DNA from: Rhizobium sp. SL42
Lineage (GTDB): Bacteria > Pseudomonadota > Alphaproteobacteria > Rhizobiales > Rhizobiaceae
Assembly (NCBI RefSeq): GCF_021729845.1
Contig: NZ_CP063398.1
Location: 434,001-498,000, forward strand
DNA: 64,000 bases
Direction: 5' to 3'
In this document: positions 1-8,735 of the stretch, piece by piece
Numbering within the stretch: the stretch's first letter is position 1
Layout: the number at the start of each line of letters is the position of its first letter
The notes under the pieces: model-generated
Databases searched by the model: none
What the model was told of the DNA's origin: nothing
The model's input: only the letters and a program-made list of their open reading frames with translations
Made by a program: the position numbers and the translations under genes

Positions 1-831
1 GATATCCATCTCCGCATCGGCCTTGCCTTCCGGATGGAGGAACTTGACGCCGAAATTCAGGCCGATAAGGCCGCCGGTGTCGCGGATCGCGTCAAGCTGC
101 CGGTCCGTCGCATTGCGGCTGTGCGGGCAAATGGCGAAAGCATTCGAATGGGAGGCGACCAACGGCGCATCCGAGATTTCGGCAACATCCCAGAAACCGG
201 CATCGTTCATGTGTGACAGGTCGATCATGATTCTCAACCGATTGCACAACCGGATCAGATCGCGCCCGGCATCAGATAGGCCCGGTCCGATGTCGGGTTG
301 ATGGCCGAAACGAAACGGCACGCCATGGGCAAAGATATTCGGACGGCTCCATACCGGGCCGAGTGTCCGCAGACCGGCCGCGTGCAACACATGGATAAGG
401 TCAAGATCCGCTCCGGCGGCCTCGATGCCTTCAATGTGGAATACCGCGGCGAAGCTTTCCTTTTCCATCGCCGCACGAATCTCGGCAACCGAGGTGCAGA
501 TGCTGAAGGCCCCGTCCGACTGACCGGCGATCCGGCTGAGCAGAGCCGCTTGAGCGATCGTCTGTTCAAGCGCGGAAAGACGTTCGACACGCGGCAGGTC
601 ACCGTTTTCATCAAGGCCCCATGCTGGCGACGGAACATAGACAGCGCAAAGGCCGCCGGCGAGACCGCCTTCGCGCGCTTTGGGCATATCCACCTGCATG
701 CGGGAACTTCCCGTCAGCACGCGCGCCTCGGCGCCTTCGCGTCCCTCATGCATCAGGCGTGACAGGATGTCATTGTGGCCATCGAATACCGGCACTTTGA
801 CCGGCCCATCCACCCTGCTTACTATCGCCAT
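1..831 (-). CDS. Membrane dipeptidase (peptidase M19), 3' end cut by window edge
   Basis: Zinc dipeptidase of the renal/membrane dipeptidase family, which hydrolyses dipeptides. The gene runs off the left edge, so only the first 277 residues are present. Reading from the ATG at 831, the M19 metal-site motifs appear in the expected order: FDGHND at 16-21, HIEG at 132-135, DLSH at 204-207 and SHSN at 227-230. A GGAGG ribosome-binding site lies 6 bases before the ATG. No signal peptide is visible, so it is probably cytoplasmic, as usual for bacterial M19 enzymes. The next gene upstream is a regulator reading the same way about 375 bp off, so no operon can be inferred. The family call is firm; the natural substrate is unknown. 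Confidence 0.9.
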   Translation of the reverse strand, partial: MAIVSRVDGPVKVPVFDGHNDILSRLMHEGREGAEARVLTGSSRMQVDMPKAREGGLAGGLCAVYVPSPAWGLDENGDLPRVERLSALEQTIAQAALLSRIAGQSDGAFSICTSVAEIRAAMEKESFAAVFHIEGIEAAGADLDLIHVLHAAGLRTLGPVWSRPNIFAHGVPFRFGHQPDIGPGLSDAGRDLIRLCNRLRIMIDLSHMNDAGFWDVAEISDAPLVASHSNAFAICPHSRNATDRQLDAIRDTGGLIGLNFGVKFLHPEGKADAEMDI

Positions 832-1205
832 ATCTGCCTCCGTCACACCGTCATCTCCTGACTCATTTCAAGCCGCCCACAAAACCTGTCCGCCATCTCA
901 GACCAAGCCGGGGGAACATTTCCTGCATGGGAAAAGCGCTGCGCCACGATAGTCGCAACTGCGCCTCTGTCTTTGGCTTGATGGTCGTGCGCTTCGAGCA
1001 CGCGGTCTACGAATGATCCGCGACGGTTGCAAGTCCTTGCACATCTGCGCGACTAAACGCGCAGCAGGCGCGCGTCCGGCATGGCGCCGTCATGCTTGCA
1101 ATCGTTGTGCTGAATGAATGCAGAGGGGGTTGGAAACGTGTTCTTTGCCGCGCGCCCTGCCAAAAGCGTCGGGCGGCGTGGCACACAGTGCAAAGAACAA
1201 AAGCG
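832..1205. other. Intergenic region with a long-stem hairpin
   Basis: No supportable gene is present. The main feature is an inverted repeat, GTTCTTTGC at 1140-1148 and GCAAAGAAC at 1190-1198, with further pairing inside. It sits just downstream of the AraC-type gene ending at 1206, so it may act as that gene's transcription end. The part next to 832 should hold the promoter of the dipeptidase gene. Confidence 0.4.
1140..1198 (-). terminator. Candidate terminator hairpin of the AraC-type gene
   Basis: Perfect 9-bp arms GTTCTTTGC/GCAAAGAAC enclose a GC-rich partly paired centre, starting 7 bases past the stop codon at 1206. There is no clear T-run on the minus strand, so this may be an RNA-stabilising hairpin rather than an intrinsic terminator. 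Confidence 0.4.
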
Positions 1206-2351
1206 TCAACCCTGCAACCGCCGCAGCAGCGTACCCAACCGGCCCGTGGCCGGGCAATCGTGACGACGACGGTCCTTCGGGCACGGCATGCGGCCTTTGC
1301 CACCGCGGCGTGCATCGCTCGGGCTGTATCCGAAGGCCCTCTTGAAGGCCCGGCTAAATTCGGCGCCGTCCGAAAAACCATGCTTTTCGGCAATTTCAAG
1401 AATAAGACGCTGATCGTCTGGGTCGGTCAGCGATGAATGGGCGCCGAGCAGCCGGCGATGCTGAATATAGTGCATGACCCCGCCGAAGGGCTCGAAGAGA
1501 TTGTACAAACGCGTTCGCGAAATGCCGAGCTCTCGTCGAACCGCCTCGCTCGCCAGGTCCGGATCGAACAGCCGTTTTTGAACAAACTGCCTGGCTTTTT
1601 CCAGAAGCAACGTCGCGATGGGTTCTTCCGCGGCTTCGACATTGTCGGCCGATGGGGACACACAGGCAAGGATCATCGCGTTGGTCGCCGAAGCCAGGTC
1701 CGGCATCTCGGCCTGGGTGAGCAAAGGCAGACGGTTCGCCATTCCGACCAGATAGTCCGAGAACAGTTGCCCCATGCCGGTGCCAAGCTTCGAAAGTTCG
1801 GCGGCACTCAGCGCGACGGCAGCCTCGTGGGAAAAATCACGCGGCACAAACAGCATCAACATGTCGCTTCTGGAGACGTGACCGGAAAAACGGCGGCCGA
1901 GGGAGTGAACCTGAACTTCACCGGGACCGGCAGTAAACGTCCTTCTTGCGCAATCGGTTCTGATCCTGCCCGATTTCAGCACTGTCACCGTCCAGTGATC
2001 GAGCGGCTCGCGCCGGATATGTCCCGGCAGACTGGCAAAGTCCAGTTCATCGGTACTGATCTCGGCAAAAACAAGATTGCCCAGATCCCAGATCTTCTGC
2101 CGGCCGTGAAACCTTGCCTCTGCACTGCCCGTCCGGGTCAACTCCAGGATCGGCGCAAAACTGTCGTGCCAGACCGCGAACTGGACAGATGGATCAAATC
2201 CCTCGGTGCTCAGCTCAAAGGAGGGCAGCCCCGGGGAACGCTCAATGTCTGCTTCAACGTCCCGCTCTGTATGCTCCGTGGCGCCCAGCGGCGGATAGGG
2301 CATCAAGGCAACAGGCCGCGCGTGTGTTGTATAGGACTGCTGGAACCTCAT
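1206..2351 (-). CDS. AraC-family transcriptional regulator
   Basis: DNA-binding regulator of 381 residues. The N-terminal ~250 residues resemble the AraC-binding-like sensor domain found before AraC DNA-binding domains. The last ~110 residues hold the two helix-turn-helix units: LGISRTRLYNLF in the first, and the family signature around HGFSDGAEFSRAFKRAFGYSP in the second. The ATG at 2351 was chosen over an upstream in-frame ATG at 2573 because a GGGGGAGA site lies 6 bases before it and the extra 74 residues look non-homologous. It follows the RND efflux operon on the same strand after 397 bp, so it may regulate that pump, but this is inference from position only. The effector is unknown. Confidence 0.85.
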   Translation of the reverse strand: MRFQQSYTTHARPVALMPYPPLGATEHTERDVEADIERSPGLPSFELSTEGFDPSVQFAVWHDSFAPILELTRTGSAEARFHGRQKIWDLGNLVFAEISTDELDFASLPGHIRREPLDHWTVTVLKSGRIRTDCARRTFTAGPGEVQVHSLGRRFSGHVSRSDMLMLFVPRDFSHEAAVALSAAELSKLGTGMGQLFSDYLVGMANRLPLLTQAEMPDLASATNAMILACVSPSADNVEAAEEPIATLLLEKARQFVQKRLFDPDLASEAVRRELGISRTRLYNLFEPFGGVMHYIQHRRLLGAHSSLTDPDDQRLILEIAEKHGFSDGAEFSRAFKRAFGYSPSDARRGGKGRMPCPKDRRRHDCPATGRLGTLLRRLQG

Positions 2352-2748
2352 TTTATTGTCTCCCCCTGTCGCAACCAAAGACACTATGCGAGCGCCGATC
2401 TCGGTCCGGCGTAGAAATGCGGAGATTCCCCTCAAAGAAACGGCCCCAAATAGACAGGCGCCTAAGGCACCAAAGCAATGAGGACAGAACTCGATGCCGG
2501 CACTGAAGGCCCTTTGAGCAGCACAAACGCACAAGCGCATGAGCAGATACGGAAGTATCGCTGGCAATCGCACAGAAGCAATTAGCCAGGAATCCGGAAA
2601 CTATGCATTTCGTCCGCACAAGCCCCGGAGCCAGTGGCCTCACCCGCCGGTGCTGCAAACGGCCTCATCTACCAAAACAGGCTCTAAAACGCATCTGCCG
2701 CGACACGGGATTCGCGGCAGAGTCTTTCAGGATAGATCCGCAGAAGGA
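2352..2748. other. Intergenic region between the RND pump and AraC genes
   Basis: No supportable coding sequence. It contains one strong hairpin (2694-2721) just after the pump gene, and it should hold the promoter of the AraC-type gene. Confidence 0.4.
2694..2721 (-). terminator. Hairpin after the RND pump gene
   Basis: A perfect 9-bp stem, TCTGCCGCG (2694-2702) with CGCGGCAGA (2713-2721), and a 10-base loop, lies 27 bp past the pump stop codon. On the minus strand it is followed by ATGCGTTTTA, a weak T-tract, so it probably ends the efflux operon transcript. Confidence 0.5.
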
Positions 2749-5700
2749 TCAGCTCTGCGCACCGACTGCGGCTGTATGCGGTTGAGCTTCATCATCCCGT
2801 TCGGATCCAGCTTCGGCTGGAATGCGGAACCACAGCACGTAGAGGGCAGGCAGAAACACCAGGGTCAATGCGGCCGCAACGACCAGACCGCCTATGACGG
2901 TGAAGGCGAGCGGCGACCAGAACGGATCACGGATAATCGGCAGCATGCCGAGGATCGTTGAACCTGCAGTCAGGAACACCGGCCTCAGTCGTTGCGCGGT
3001 CACATCGATCACGCCTTGCCACGACGGTCCCTGTTCTTCCATGCGGATGTCGATCTGATCGATCAACACCACGGAATTGCGGGTGATCATGCCGATGAGC
3101 GCAATCATGCCAAGCACGGCGATGAAGCCGACCGGCGTATTGGTGACCAGCATGATCAAGACGACGCCGATCAGTCCGAGCGGTACGACACTGACGACCA
3201 ACAGCAAGCGTTGCACACTCTGGAGCTGGAACATCAGGACAATCAGAATGATGATGCCCATCAAGGGCAGCATCTCCAGAACGGAGGCAAGCCCCTCTTC
3301 CGCACCTTCCACCGCTCCCCCGACCTCGATGACGTAACCGGGGTTGGCGAGACGTAGTTCCTCGATCTTGTCCTGCGCAGCTTCCACGACCCCCGCTGCC
3401 ATAACGCCTTCGGCGACATCAGCCTGCACCGTGATCGTGGTCGAACTATCACGGCGCCAGATGACGGGCTGTGTGGTCTGGTATTCGATCGTCGCAATGC
3501 TTGAGAGCGGTATCGTGTGATTGGGACCGACCGGAATCTGCAGTTGACGCAGCGTGTTGACGTCGACGCGTTCTTCCGCATTGGCTCGTGCGACGACATT
3601 GACAAGATAGATCGAGTCCCTGACCTGGGTGATTGGCACGCCCGATGCGGTGGCAAACAGCGTCTGGGCGATCACCGCAGAGTTCAATCCAACCAGGCGC
3701 GCACGATCCTGATCGACATTGATGACGACCTTGCGCACAGGCTCGTTCCAGTCGAGGTTCGGCTCGACCACACCCGGCACCTGGGCGATGGCATCCGCCA
3801 CCTGCCAAGCCACATTGCGCACGCCCGGTATGTCGACGCCACTGACGCGGTACTGGACTGGCCAACCGACAGGCGGGCCCATTTCCAGTGGCGAGACGCG
3901 AACAATGATATCCGGCATCCTTTCGTCAAGCTCGCTTTGCAGACGCTTTTGCAAAGCATCGCGGGCCTCGACGCTCTTGGCAATCACAACGGCCTGCGCG
4001 CGCGAGGTAGCGGGTGCCTGGAGGTCCATCGACAGATAGAACCGCACAGGGTCAGAGCCGATATAGAAACTCCAGTCGGCGACATCCTCGTCGGCGGCCA
4101 GGACCTCCTCGACTTTCGCCACTTCAGCGGCCGTGGCGGCCTGCGATGCATTTTGCGGCAGGGTCAGTTGCAGGATCAGTTCCGGACGATCGGATGCAGG
4201 AAAGAACTGACGGTTCATCGCCTGGGACCCGATAAGGGCAAGCACGAACATCGCAACTGTACCAAGAATGACCATCACCCGAAGGCGCATGCACGTATGC
4301 AGGAAATTCTTGAAACCGCGGATCACCGGACCATCCTGTTTTTCACCAGTCGCGGCGCCTGATTTGAGCACGGCGAGACCGACCACCGGGGTTAGGAGGA
4401 CGGCGACGAGCCAGGAGACGATGAGCGAGAAGCCGATGACAAAGAACAGCGAACGCGCGTATTCGCCCGAGGAACTGCTGGCGAATCCGACAGGAATGAA
4501 GCCTGCAATCGTCACCAATGTGCCGGCAAGCATCGGAAACGCCGTCGTCTTATAGGCATGGGAGGCGGCTTTTATCCGGTCCCAACCCTCTTCCAGCTTC
4601 GCCATCATCGTCTCGACCGTCACCATGGTGTCATCGATCATCAAGGTGAGAGCGATGATCAACGCGCCGAGCGACACGCGTTGCAAGGCGATGCCGGTGA
4701 TGTCCATGAACAGGAAGGTAAGCGCAAGCACCAGCGGAATGGAGACGGCGACGGCAAGACCGGCGCGGACACCAAGCGCAAGGAAACTGACGCCGAGCAC
4801 GATGACCACCGCCTGACCGAGCGACGTCGTGAACCCGCGGATGGCGTTCTGGACAACCTCCGGCTGGCTTGCGACATGGGAAAGGTTGATCCCGATCGGC
4901 AAATCGTTCTCGAACTGCCGCATGGTTGCATTGATGCTTTCACCAAGCTGCAGGATGTCGCCACCAGAGGCCATCGAGATGGCGATGCCGATCGCAGGCT
5001 TGCCCTTGACTTTGAAGCGCGGCTGCGGCGGATCGACCGTGCCGCGGACAACGCTGGCAATATCGCCCAGTCTCACAAAACCGGAGGTGGTCGGGATGTT
5101 CAGCTTGCGGATATCGTTTTCATCGACAAGGCTTCCCGATACCTGGAGAATGGTGCGATCCTGATCCGTGGTCATCAGACCGGACGGCAGAACCGCATTC
5201 TGTGCCTGTATGGTATTGACGACCGTCGCAGCACTCAGTCCAAGGCTGGCCAGCCGCTCGGTCGAAAACTCGATATAGATGGTCTCGTCCTGCGTGCCGA
5301 TCAGTTGGATCTTGCCGATGTTTTCGACCTTGAGCAGACGATTGCGTGCCTCATAAGCCCAGTCGCGCACTTCACGATCACTGAATCCGTCGGACGACAG
5401 GCTGTAAATAATGCCGAATGTATCGCCGAAGTCATCATTGAAGAAAGGTCCCCGAACCCCTGCCGGCAACGTGCCCTGCATGTCCCCGACCTTCTTGCGG
5501 GTCTGATACCAGCTTTCGCCCACCTGATCCGGCGGTGTCGAATCGTCGAGGGTGACATAGATCACCGACTGACCGGCTGTGGTCAGGCTGCGCAGATTGT
5601 CAAGATTGGGCACCTCCTCCAGCGTCCGCTCGAGGCGGTCGGTGATCTGGTCGGCTGTCTGCTCGATCGTGCCTCCGGGCCATGCAGCCGAAACGATCAT

Positions 5701-5844
5701 CGTCTTGAAGGTGAATTCCGGATCCTCGTCACGGCCAAGATTGAGATACGATATAACGCCGGCAATGGCGCTGATGACAACGAGAAAGACGATAAGGCTC
5801 TGGCGCCGGATCGCCCACTCAGACAGGTTGAATCCTTCGTTCAT
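2749..5844 (-). CDS. RND-family efflux transporter, inner-membrane permease
   Basis: Proton-driven efflux pump of the resistance-nodulation-division superfamily, 1031 residues, the usual length. It shows the RND plan of two halves, each with one membrane helix, a large periplasmic loop and five more helices. The first helix is at about 15-35. The proton-relay Asp pair in helix 4 is at 404-405 (LMIDDTMV), a variant of the common VDDAIV. The conserved C-terminal stretch ALIGMITRNSVVLIDQI is also present. Its start overlaps the stop of the adaptor gene by 4 bases (ATGA), so the two are translationally coupled. No outer-membrane channel gene is nearby, so it presumably uses a TolC encoded elsewhere. 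The substrate cannot be read from the sequence. Confidence 0.92.
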   Translation of the reverse strand: MNEGFNLSEWAIRRQSLIVFLVVISAIAGVISYLNLGRDEDPEFTFKTMIVSAAWPGGTIEQTADQITDRLERTLEEVPNLDNLRSLTTAGQSVIYVTLDDSTPPDQVGESWYQTRKKVGDMQGTLPAGVRGPFFNDDFGDTFGIIYSLSSDGFSDREVRDWAYEARNRLLKVENIGKIQLIGTQDETIYIEFSTERLASLGLSAATVVNTIQAQNAVLPSGLMTTDQDRTILQVSGSLVDENDIRKLNIPTTSGFVRLGDIASVVRGTVDPPQPRFKVKGKPAIGIAISMASGGDILQLGESINATMRQFENDLPIGINLSHVASQPEVVQNAIRGFTTSLGQAVVIVLGVSFLALGVRAGLAVAVSIPLVLALTFLFMDITGIALQRVSLGALIIALTLMIDDTMVTVETMMAKLEEGWDRIKAASHAYKTTAFPMLAGTLVTIAGFIPVGFASSSSGEYARSLFFVIGFSLIVSWLVAVLLTPVVGLAVLKSGAATGEKQDGPVIRGFKNFLHTCMRLRVMVILGTVAMFVLALIGSQAMNRQFFPASDRPELILQLTLPQNASQAATAAEVAKVEEVLAADEDVADWSFYIGSDPVRFYLSMDLQAPATSRAQAVVIAKSVEARDALQKRLQSELDERMPDIIVRVSPLEMGPPVGWPVQYRVSGVDIPGVRNVAWQVADAIAQVPGVVEPNLDWNEPVRKVVINVDQDRARLVGLNSAVIAQTLFATASGVPITQVRDSIYLVNVVARANAEERVDVNTLRQLQIPVGPNHTIPLSSIATIEYQTTQPVIWRRDSSTTITVQADVAEGVMAAGVVEAAQDKIEELRLANPGYVIEVGGAVEGAEEGLASVLEMLPLMGIIILIVLMFQLQSVQRLLLVVSVVPLGLIGVVLIMLVTNTPVGFIAVLGMIALIGMITRNSVVLIDQIDIRMEEQGPSWQGVIDVTAQRLRPVFLTAGSTILGMLPIIRDPFWSPLAFTVIGGLVVAAALTLVFLPALYVLWFRIPAEAGSERDDEAQPHTAAVGAQS

Positions 5845-6947
5845 TTCGCGCTTCCTTCCAGAAGGCGAACCGCCATGCCGGGACGAAGCTGCTGGACACC
5901 GGCGACCACGACCTGATCTCCGCTTGCAAGACCCTTGGTGACGAGGAAATCCTGCGTATCGAACCGATGGACCTCCACCGGAACAAGCTTGGTCGTGTTG
6001 GAGGCAGTATCGACCAGCCAGACCGCTGTTTCATTGTTCTGGTTGAACAATGCCGTCATCGGCAGCCGTGCCGCAGGCGCACCTGCAAGACGGATGGTCC
6101 CGCGAACGGCACTCCCGAAGCGGAAGTCATCCGGCGCGGCGTCAAGTCCGATGCGGACGGTGAAGTTTCGGGTAATCGGATTGGCCGTGGGAGAAATCTC
6201 GCGAACGGCTCCCGTCGCCGTACTGGAAGGATTGCTCAGCAACTGAACATCGACGCGTGCCTGGCCACCGGTGGTCTGGATGGTTGCCTCCGGAACTTCG
6301 AAGACGGCATCGCGCGCACCAAGCTGTGCGACTCGAACGACCATCTGCCCACCGCCGACGACCTGACCGACCTCGGCGCCGGTCGCTGTCACGACGCCTG
6401 CCGCGTTGGCCTTAAGCACGCGGTTGTCGAGATTGGTCTGGGCAATCCGCAGTCCGGCCTTGGCAGCATCGACGCCGGCCTGCGCCATGCTGGCCTGGGC
6501 GATGGCGTTGTCGAGAGCCTGGCGTGTCGTAGTCCGTGGATAGAGCTGCTGCTGGCGGGCGCGAGACAGTTCGGCATTCTGGTACTGGGCTTCTGCCGAA
6601 AACAGATTTGCCTCTGCCTTGCGCAAAGCATCCTGGGCGTCTTCCGCATCGAGGCGAGCCAGTACCGTGCCGGGCTCGACAAGGTCTCCGACCTCGACAT
6701 CGCGCTCGCGCATCTCGCCCCCCTGGCGGAAACTGAAACTCGTCTCGATAACGGGCCTGATCTCGCCAACCAGCGAACCGAATGTATCCTCGGGGCTGAA
6801 GGAGACGGCGACGGTCTTGACCGGTCGCGGCGGCAGCTCTGCGCCCTCGTCTTCCCCTTGGCAGCCAACCAGAAGCACGGCCATCAAGGCCACCGCTGCC
6901 GACCCCTTGAACACCTTATGCTCCGACGCTGAATGACGTGTTTTCAT
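5841..6947 (-). CDS. RND efflux periplasmic adaptor lipoprotein (membrane fusion protein)
   Basis: Adaptor subunit linking the inner-membrane pump encoded next to it to an outer-membrane channel. It has 368 residues from the ATG at 6947, preferred to the ATG at 6968 because GGGGA lies 8 bases before it. The N-terminus is a lipoprotein signal, hydrophobic core then LLVGC, with a lipidated Cys at about residue 29. It is followed by the split lipoyl domain (VGDLVEPGTVLARLD and VVTATGAEVGQVVGGGQ), a Gln/Ala-rich alpha-hairpin and a beta-barrel domain. First gene of a two-gene operon with the pump. The regulator may be the AraC-type protein downstream, but no operator was identified. Confidence 0.9.
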   Translation of the reverse strand: MKTRHSASEHKVFKGSAAVALMAVLLVGCQGEDEGAELPPRPVKTVAVSFSPEDTFGSLVGEIRPVIETSFSFRQGGEMRERDVEVGDLVEPGTVLARLDAEDAQDALRKAEANLFSAEAQYQNAELSRARQQQLYPRTTTRQALDNAIAQASMAQAGVDAAKAGLRIAQTNLDNRVLKANAAGVVTATGAEVGQVVGGGQMVVRVAQLGARDAVFEVPEATIQTTGGQARVDVQLLSNPSSTATGAVREISPTANPITRNFTVRIGLDAAPDDFRFGSAVRGTIRLAGAPAARLPMTALFNQNNETAVWLVDTASNTTKLVPVEVHRFDTQDFLVTKGLASGDQVVVAGVQQLRPGMAVRLLEGSAK

Positions 6948-7591
6948 GAAAGAATTCCCCATATGCATTTCAATGCAACGGCTTGGCCGTCACGTGTGGG
7001 TCGTTGGTTCAAGACGTTTGATTTGACTTGCGAAATTGCTTACGGACAGGGCCGCGCCACGGACACGAGCCAGATGCTTGCAACCAAGCAGCCCGTGCCT
7101 CATGGATACGGTCAAGCATTGAACATGGTTGGCAAGAGACGCGAAATGATGAGCGATGCGGCGGCTTGAGCGACGGTTCGGAGAAACGAAAATCCGCACC
7201 CGCTCCGCAATACAATCCCCAACGCGACCGTCTGAACTCTGTATGGAAACCGAAGTCATGGTGCTCCCGTTCAACGCTTTACATATTCATGACGATGGCT
7301 CGCGGAGTGGATACGCAGACCTCGTGACAGCACTATAGTGCTGTTCAAGATGCGAAGTGATCAGCATAGAATCCCGCAAACAGGCACAGCGTACAGATTT
7401 CGTCATCCAATAATCGTGCGTACTACAGCCTTTTGCATGGATGCGCCGCAGCTACGCGTGACCACGAAAGCACACTTTCTTTCTTCACGGCCGAAAAGAT
7501 AAAAAACTGCCCAGGCAACCGTTGTCTACTTGCAGATTTGCTGCACATAAATCCTCTAGCTTCTTCGAAACTATGAGACGGATGCTGTTTC
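6948..7591. other. Divergent intergenic region
   Basis: A 644-bp gap between the divergently read efflux operon and the lipoprotein hydrolase gene. No convincing coding sequence: the short open frames lack ribosome-binding sites and recognisable domains. The one clear element is the 18-bp palindrome at 7327-7344. Confidence 0.4.
7327..7344. promoter_or_regulatory. Perfect 18-bp palindrome, candidate operator
   Basis: ACAGCACTATAGTGCTGT equals its own reverse complement over all 18 bases. It lies in the divergent promoter region, about 250 bp from the hydrolase start and 380 bp from the adaptor start. The perfect symmetry and size suit a dimeric repressor. No regulator gene is directly adjacent, so the binding protein is unknown. 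Confidence 0.45.
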
Positions 7592-8728
7592 ATGCGTTTG
7601 TGTATCCTTCTGATCATCCTGATTTCGTTGACAAGCTGCAGCGGCCCGCGTGCCGTTCTTGGGCTCGATGCGCCGACTGGCAGAGATCCGAAAACAACGG
7701 AAACGATCTATCTGGCGACGACGCGCGCCAGATCGGACAATCCGGGGCTTCCCTATTCGGCTGAGCGATCAATGACGCTGAACTTTGCCAGGTTCGAAAT
7801 CGGCATCCCCGAAAACCACATCCCCGGGCATGTCGAAAAAACCGGCAGAACACCTGATCCGTCCCGTCACTTCACCGCCCGGGAATATCAACAGATCGAC
7901 CAACGCCAACAGTTCATTGCCCAGCTCAATGCGGCATTGGCGACCCGCGCGCCGCGGGACCGGGATATCTTTATCTTTGTGCACGGCTACAACAACAATT
8001 TTGCCGACAGCATCTTTCGAAATGCTCAGATAGTCCATGACTACAAAATCAATGCGGTCGCCTTGCACTATGCATGGCCGTCAGGCGGCGCACTTCCCCT
8101 CTATGTTTTCGACAGGGACAGCGCCCTTGTCGGTCGGGCGGGACTTGCTGAAACGATCGAGATCGCCTCACGGACCAAAGCGAACAGGGTAATCCTGGTT
8201 GGCCATTCGATGGGGGCCTATGTGGTGACCGAAGCCCTGCGCGATCTGGCCGTCACCGGGCGCCGCCGCAGCCTCGATCGACTGGGTGGCGTGGTTCTCG
8301 CGGCACCGGACATAGATGTCGACGTCTTCCAGAGTCAGGTCCGCGACATCGAAAAACTTCCCAAACCCTTCACCATCATCGTTTCCCGGCGCGATCGTGC
8401 TCTGGGAATATCCAGGCGCCTGACCGGTGGGCATCCGCGTGTCGGCAGCGGTTCGGACATCGCCATGTTGCAACAGAAGGATATCGCCGTGATCGATGCC
8501 TCTGACCTCGACGGTGGTAGGCACAATGTGTTTGCCAGTTCGCAGACGCTCATGGACGTGGTCAACAACAATGATCTCATGCGCAATCTGCTTCGCGAAG
8601 ATCAGCCACCGGCGACACAGACCATGATTGGCGACGGTGCCTCTGTCGTCGAAGGTGCGGCATCGCTGGTGATCTTTCTTCCGGCCCGGATCCTCGGCGG
8701 AATGGCAAATGCGGTTGCCGCCCGGTAG
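7592..8728 (+). CDS. Alpha/beta hydrolase lipoprotein (DUF900 family)
   Basis: Predicted lipoprotein esterase or lipase of 378 residues in the DUF900 alpha/beta-hydrolase family. The N-terminus is a lipoprotein signal ending LISLTSC, lipid Cys at about residue 16. The family features follow: a TTR motif early on, the oxyanion-side HGYNNNF at about 132-138, and the nucleophile elbow GHSMG at about 207-211 (Ser catalytic). An acidic residue and His (GGRHN) lie in the C-terminal third. The C-terminus is hydrophobic and glycine/alanine-rich. It stands alone, convergent with the antiporter operon after only 7 bp. The substrate is unknown. Confidence 0.82.
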   Translation: MRLCILLIILISLTSCSGPRAVLGLDAPTGRDPKTTETIYLATTRARSDNPGLPYSAERSMTLNFARFEIGIPENHIPGHVEKTGRTPDPSRHFTAREYQQIDQRQQFIAQLNAALATRAPRDRDIFIFVHGYNNNFADSIFRNAQIVHDYKINAVALHYAWPSGGALPLYVFDRDSALVGRAGLAETIEIASRTKANRVILVGHSMGAYVVTEALRDLAVTGRRRSLDRLGGVVLAAPDIDVDVFQSQVRDIEKLPKPFTIIVSRRDRALGISRRLTGGHPRVGSGSDIAMLQQKDIAVIDASDLDGGRHNVFASSQTLMDVVNNNDLMRNLLREDQPPATQTMIGDGASVVEGAASLVIFLPARILGGMANAVAAR

Positions 8729-8735
8729 CCCGTGA

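Noticed and set aside
4558-5916. A 452-codon plus-strand frame opposite the first RND pump
   Set aside because: Antisense shadow with RND motifs clear on the other strand.
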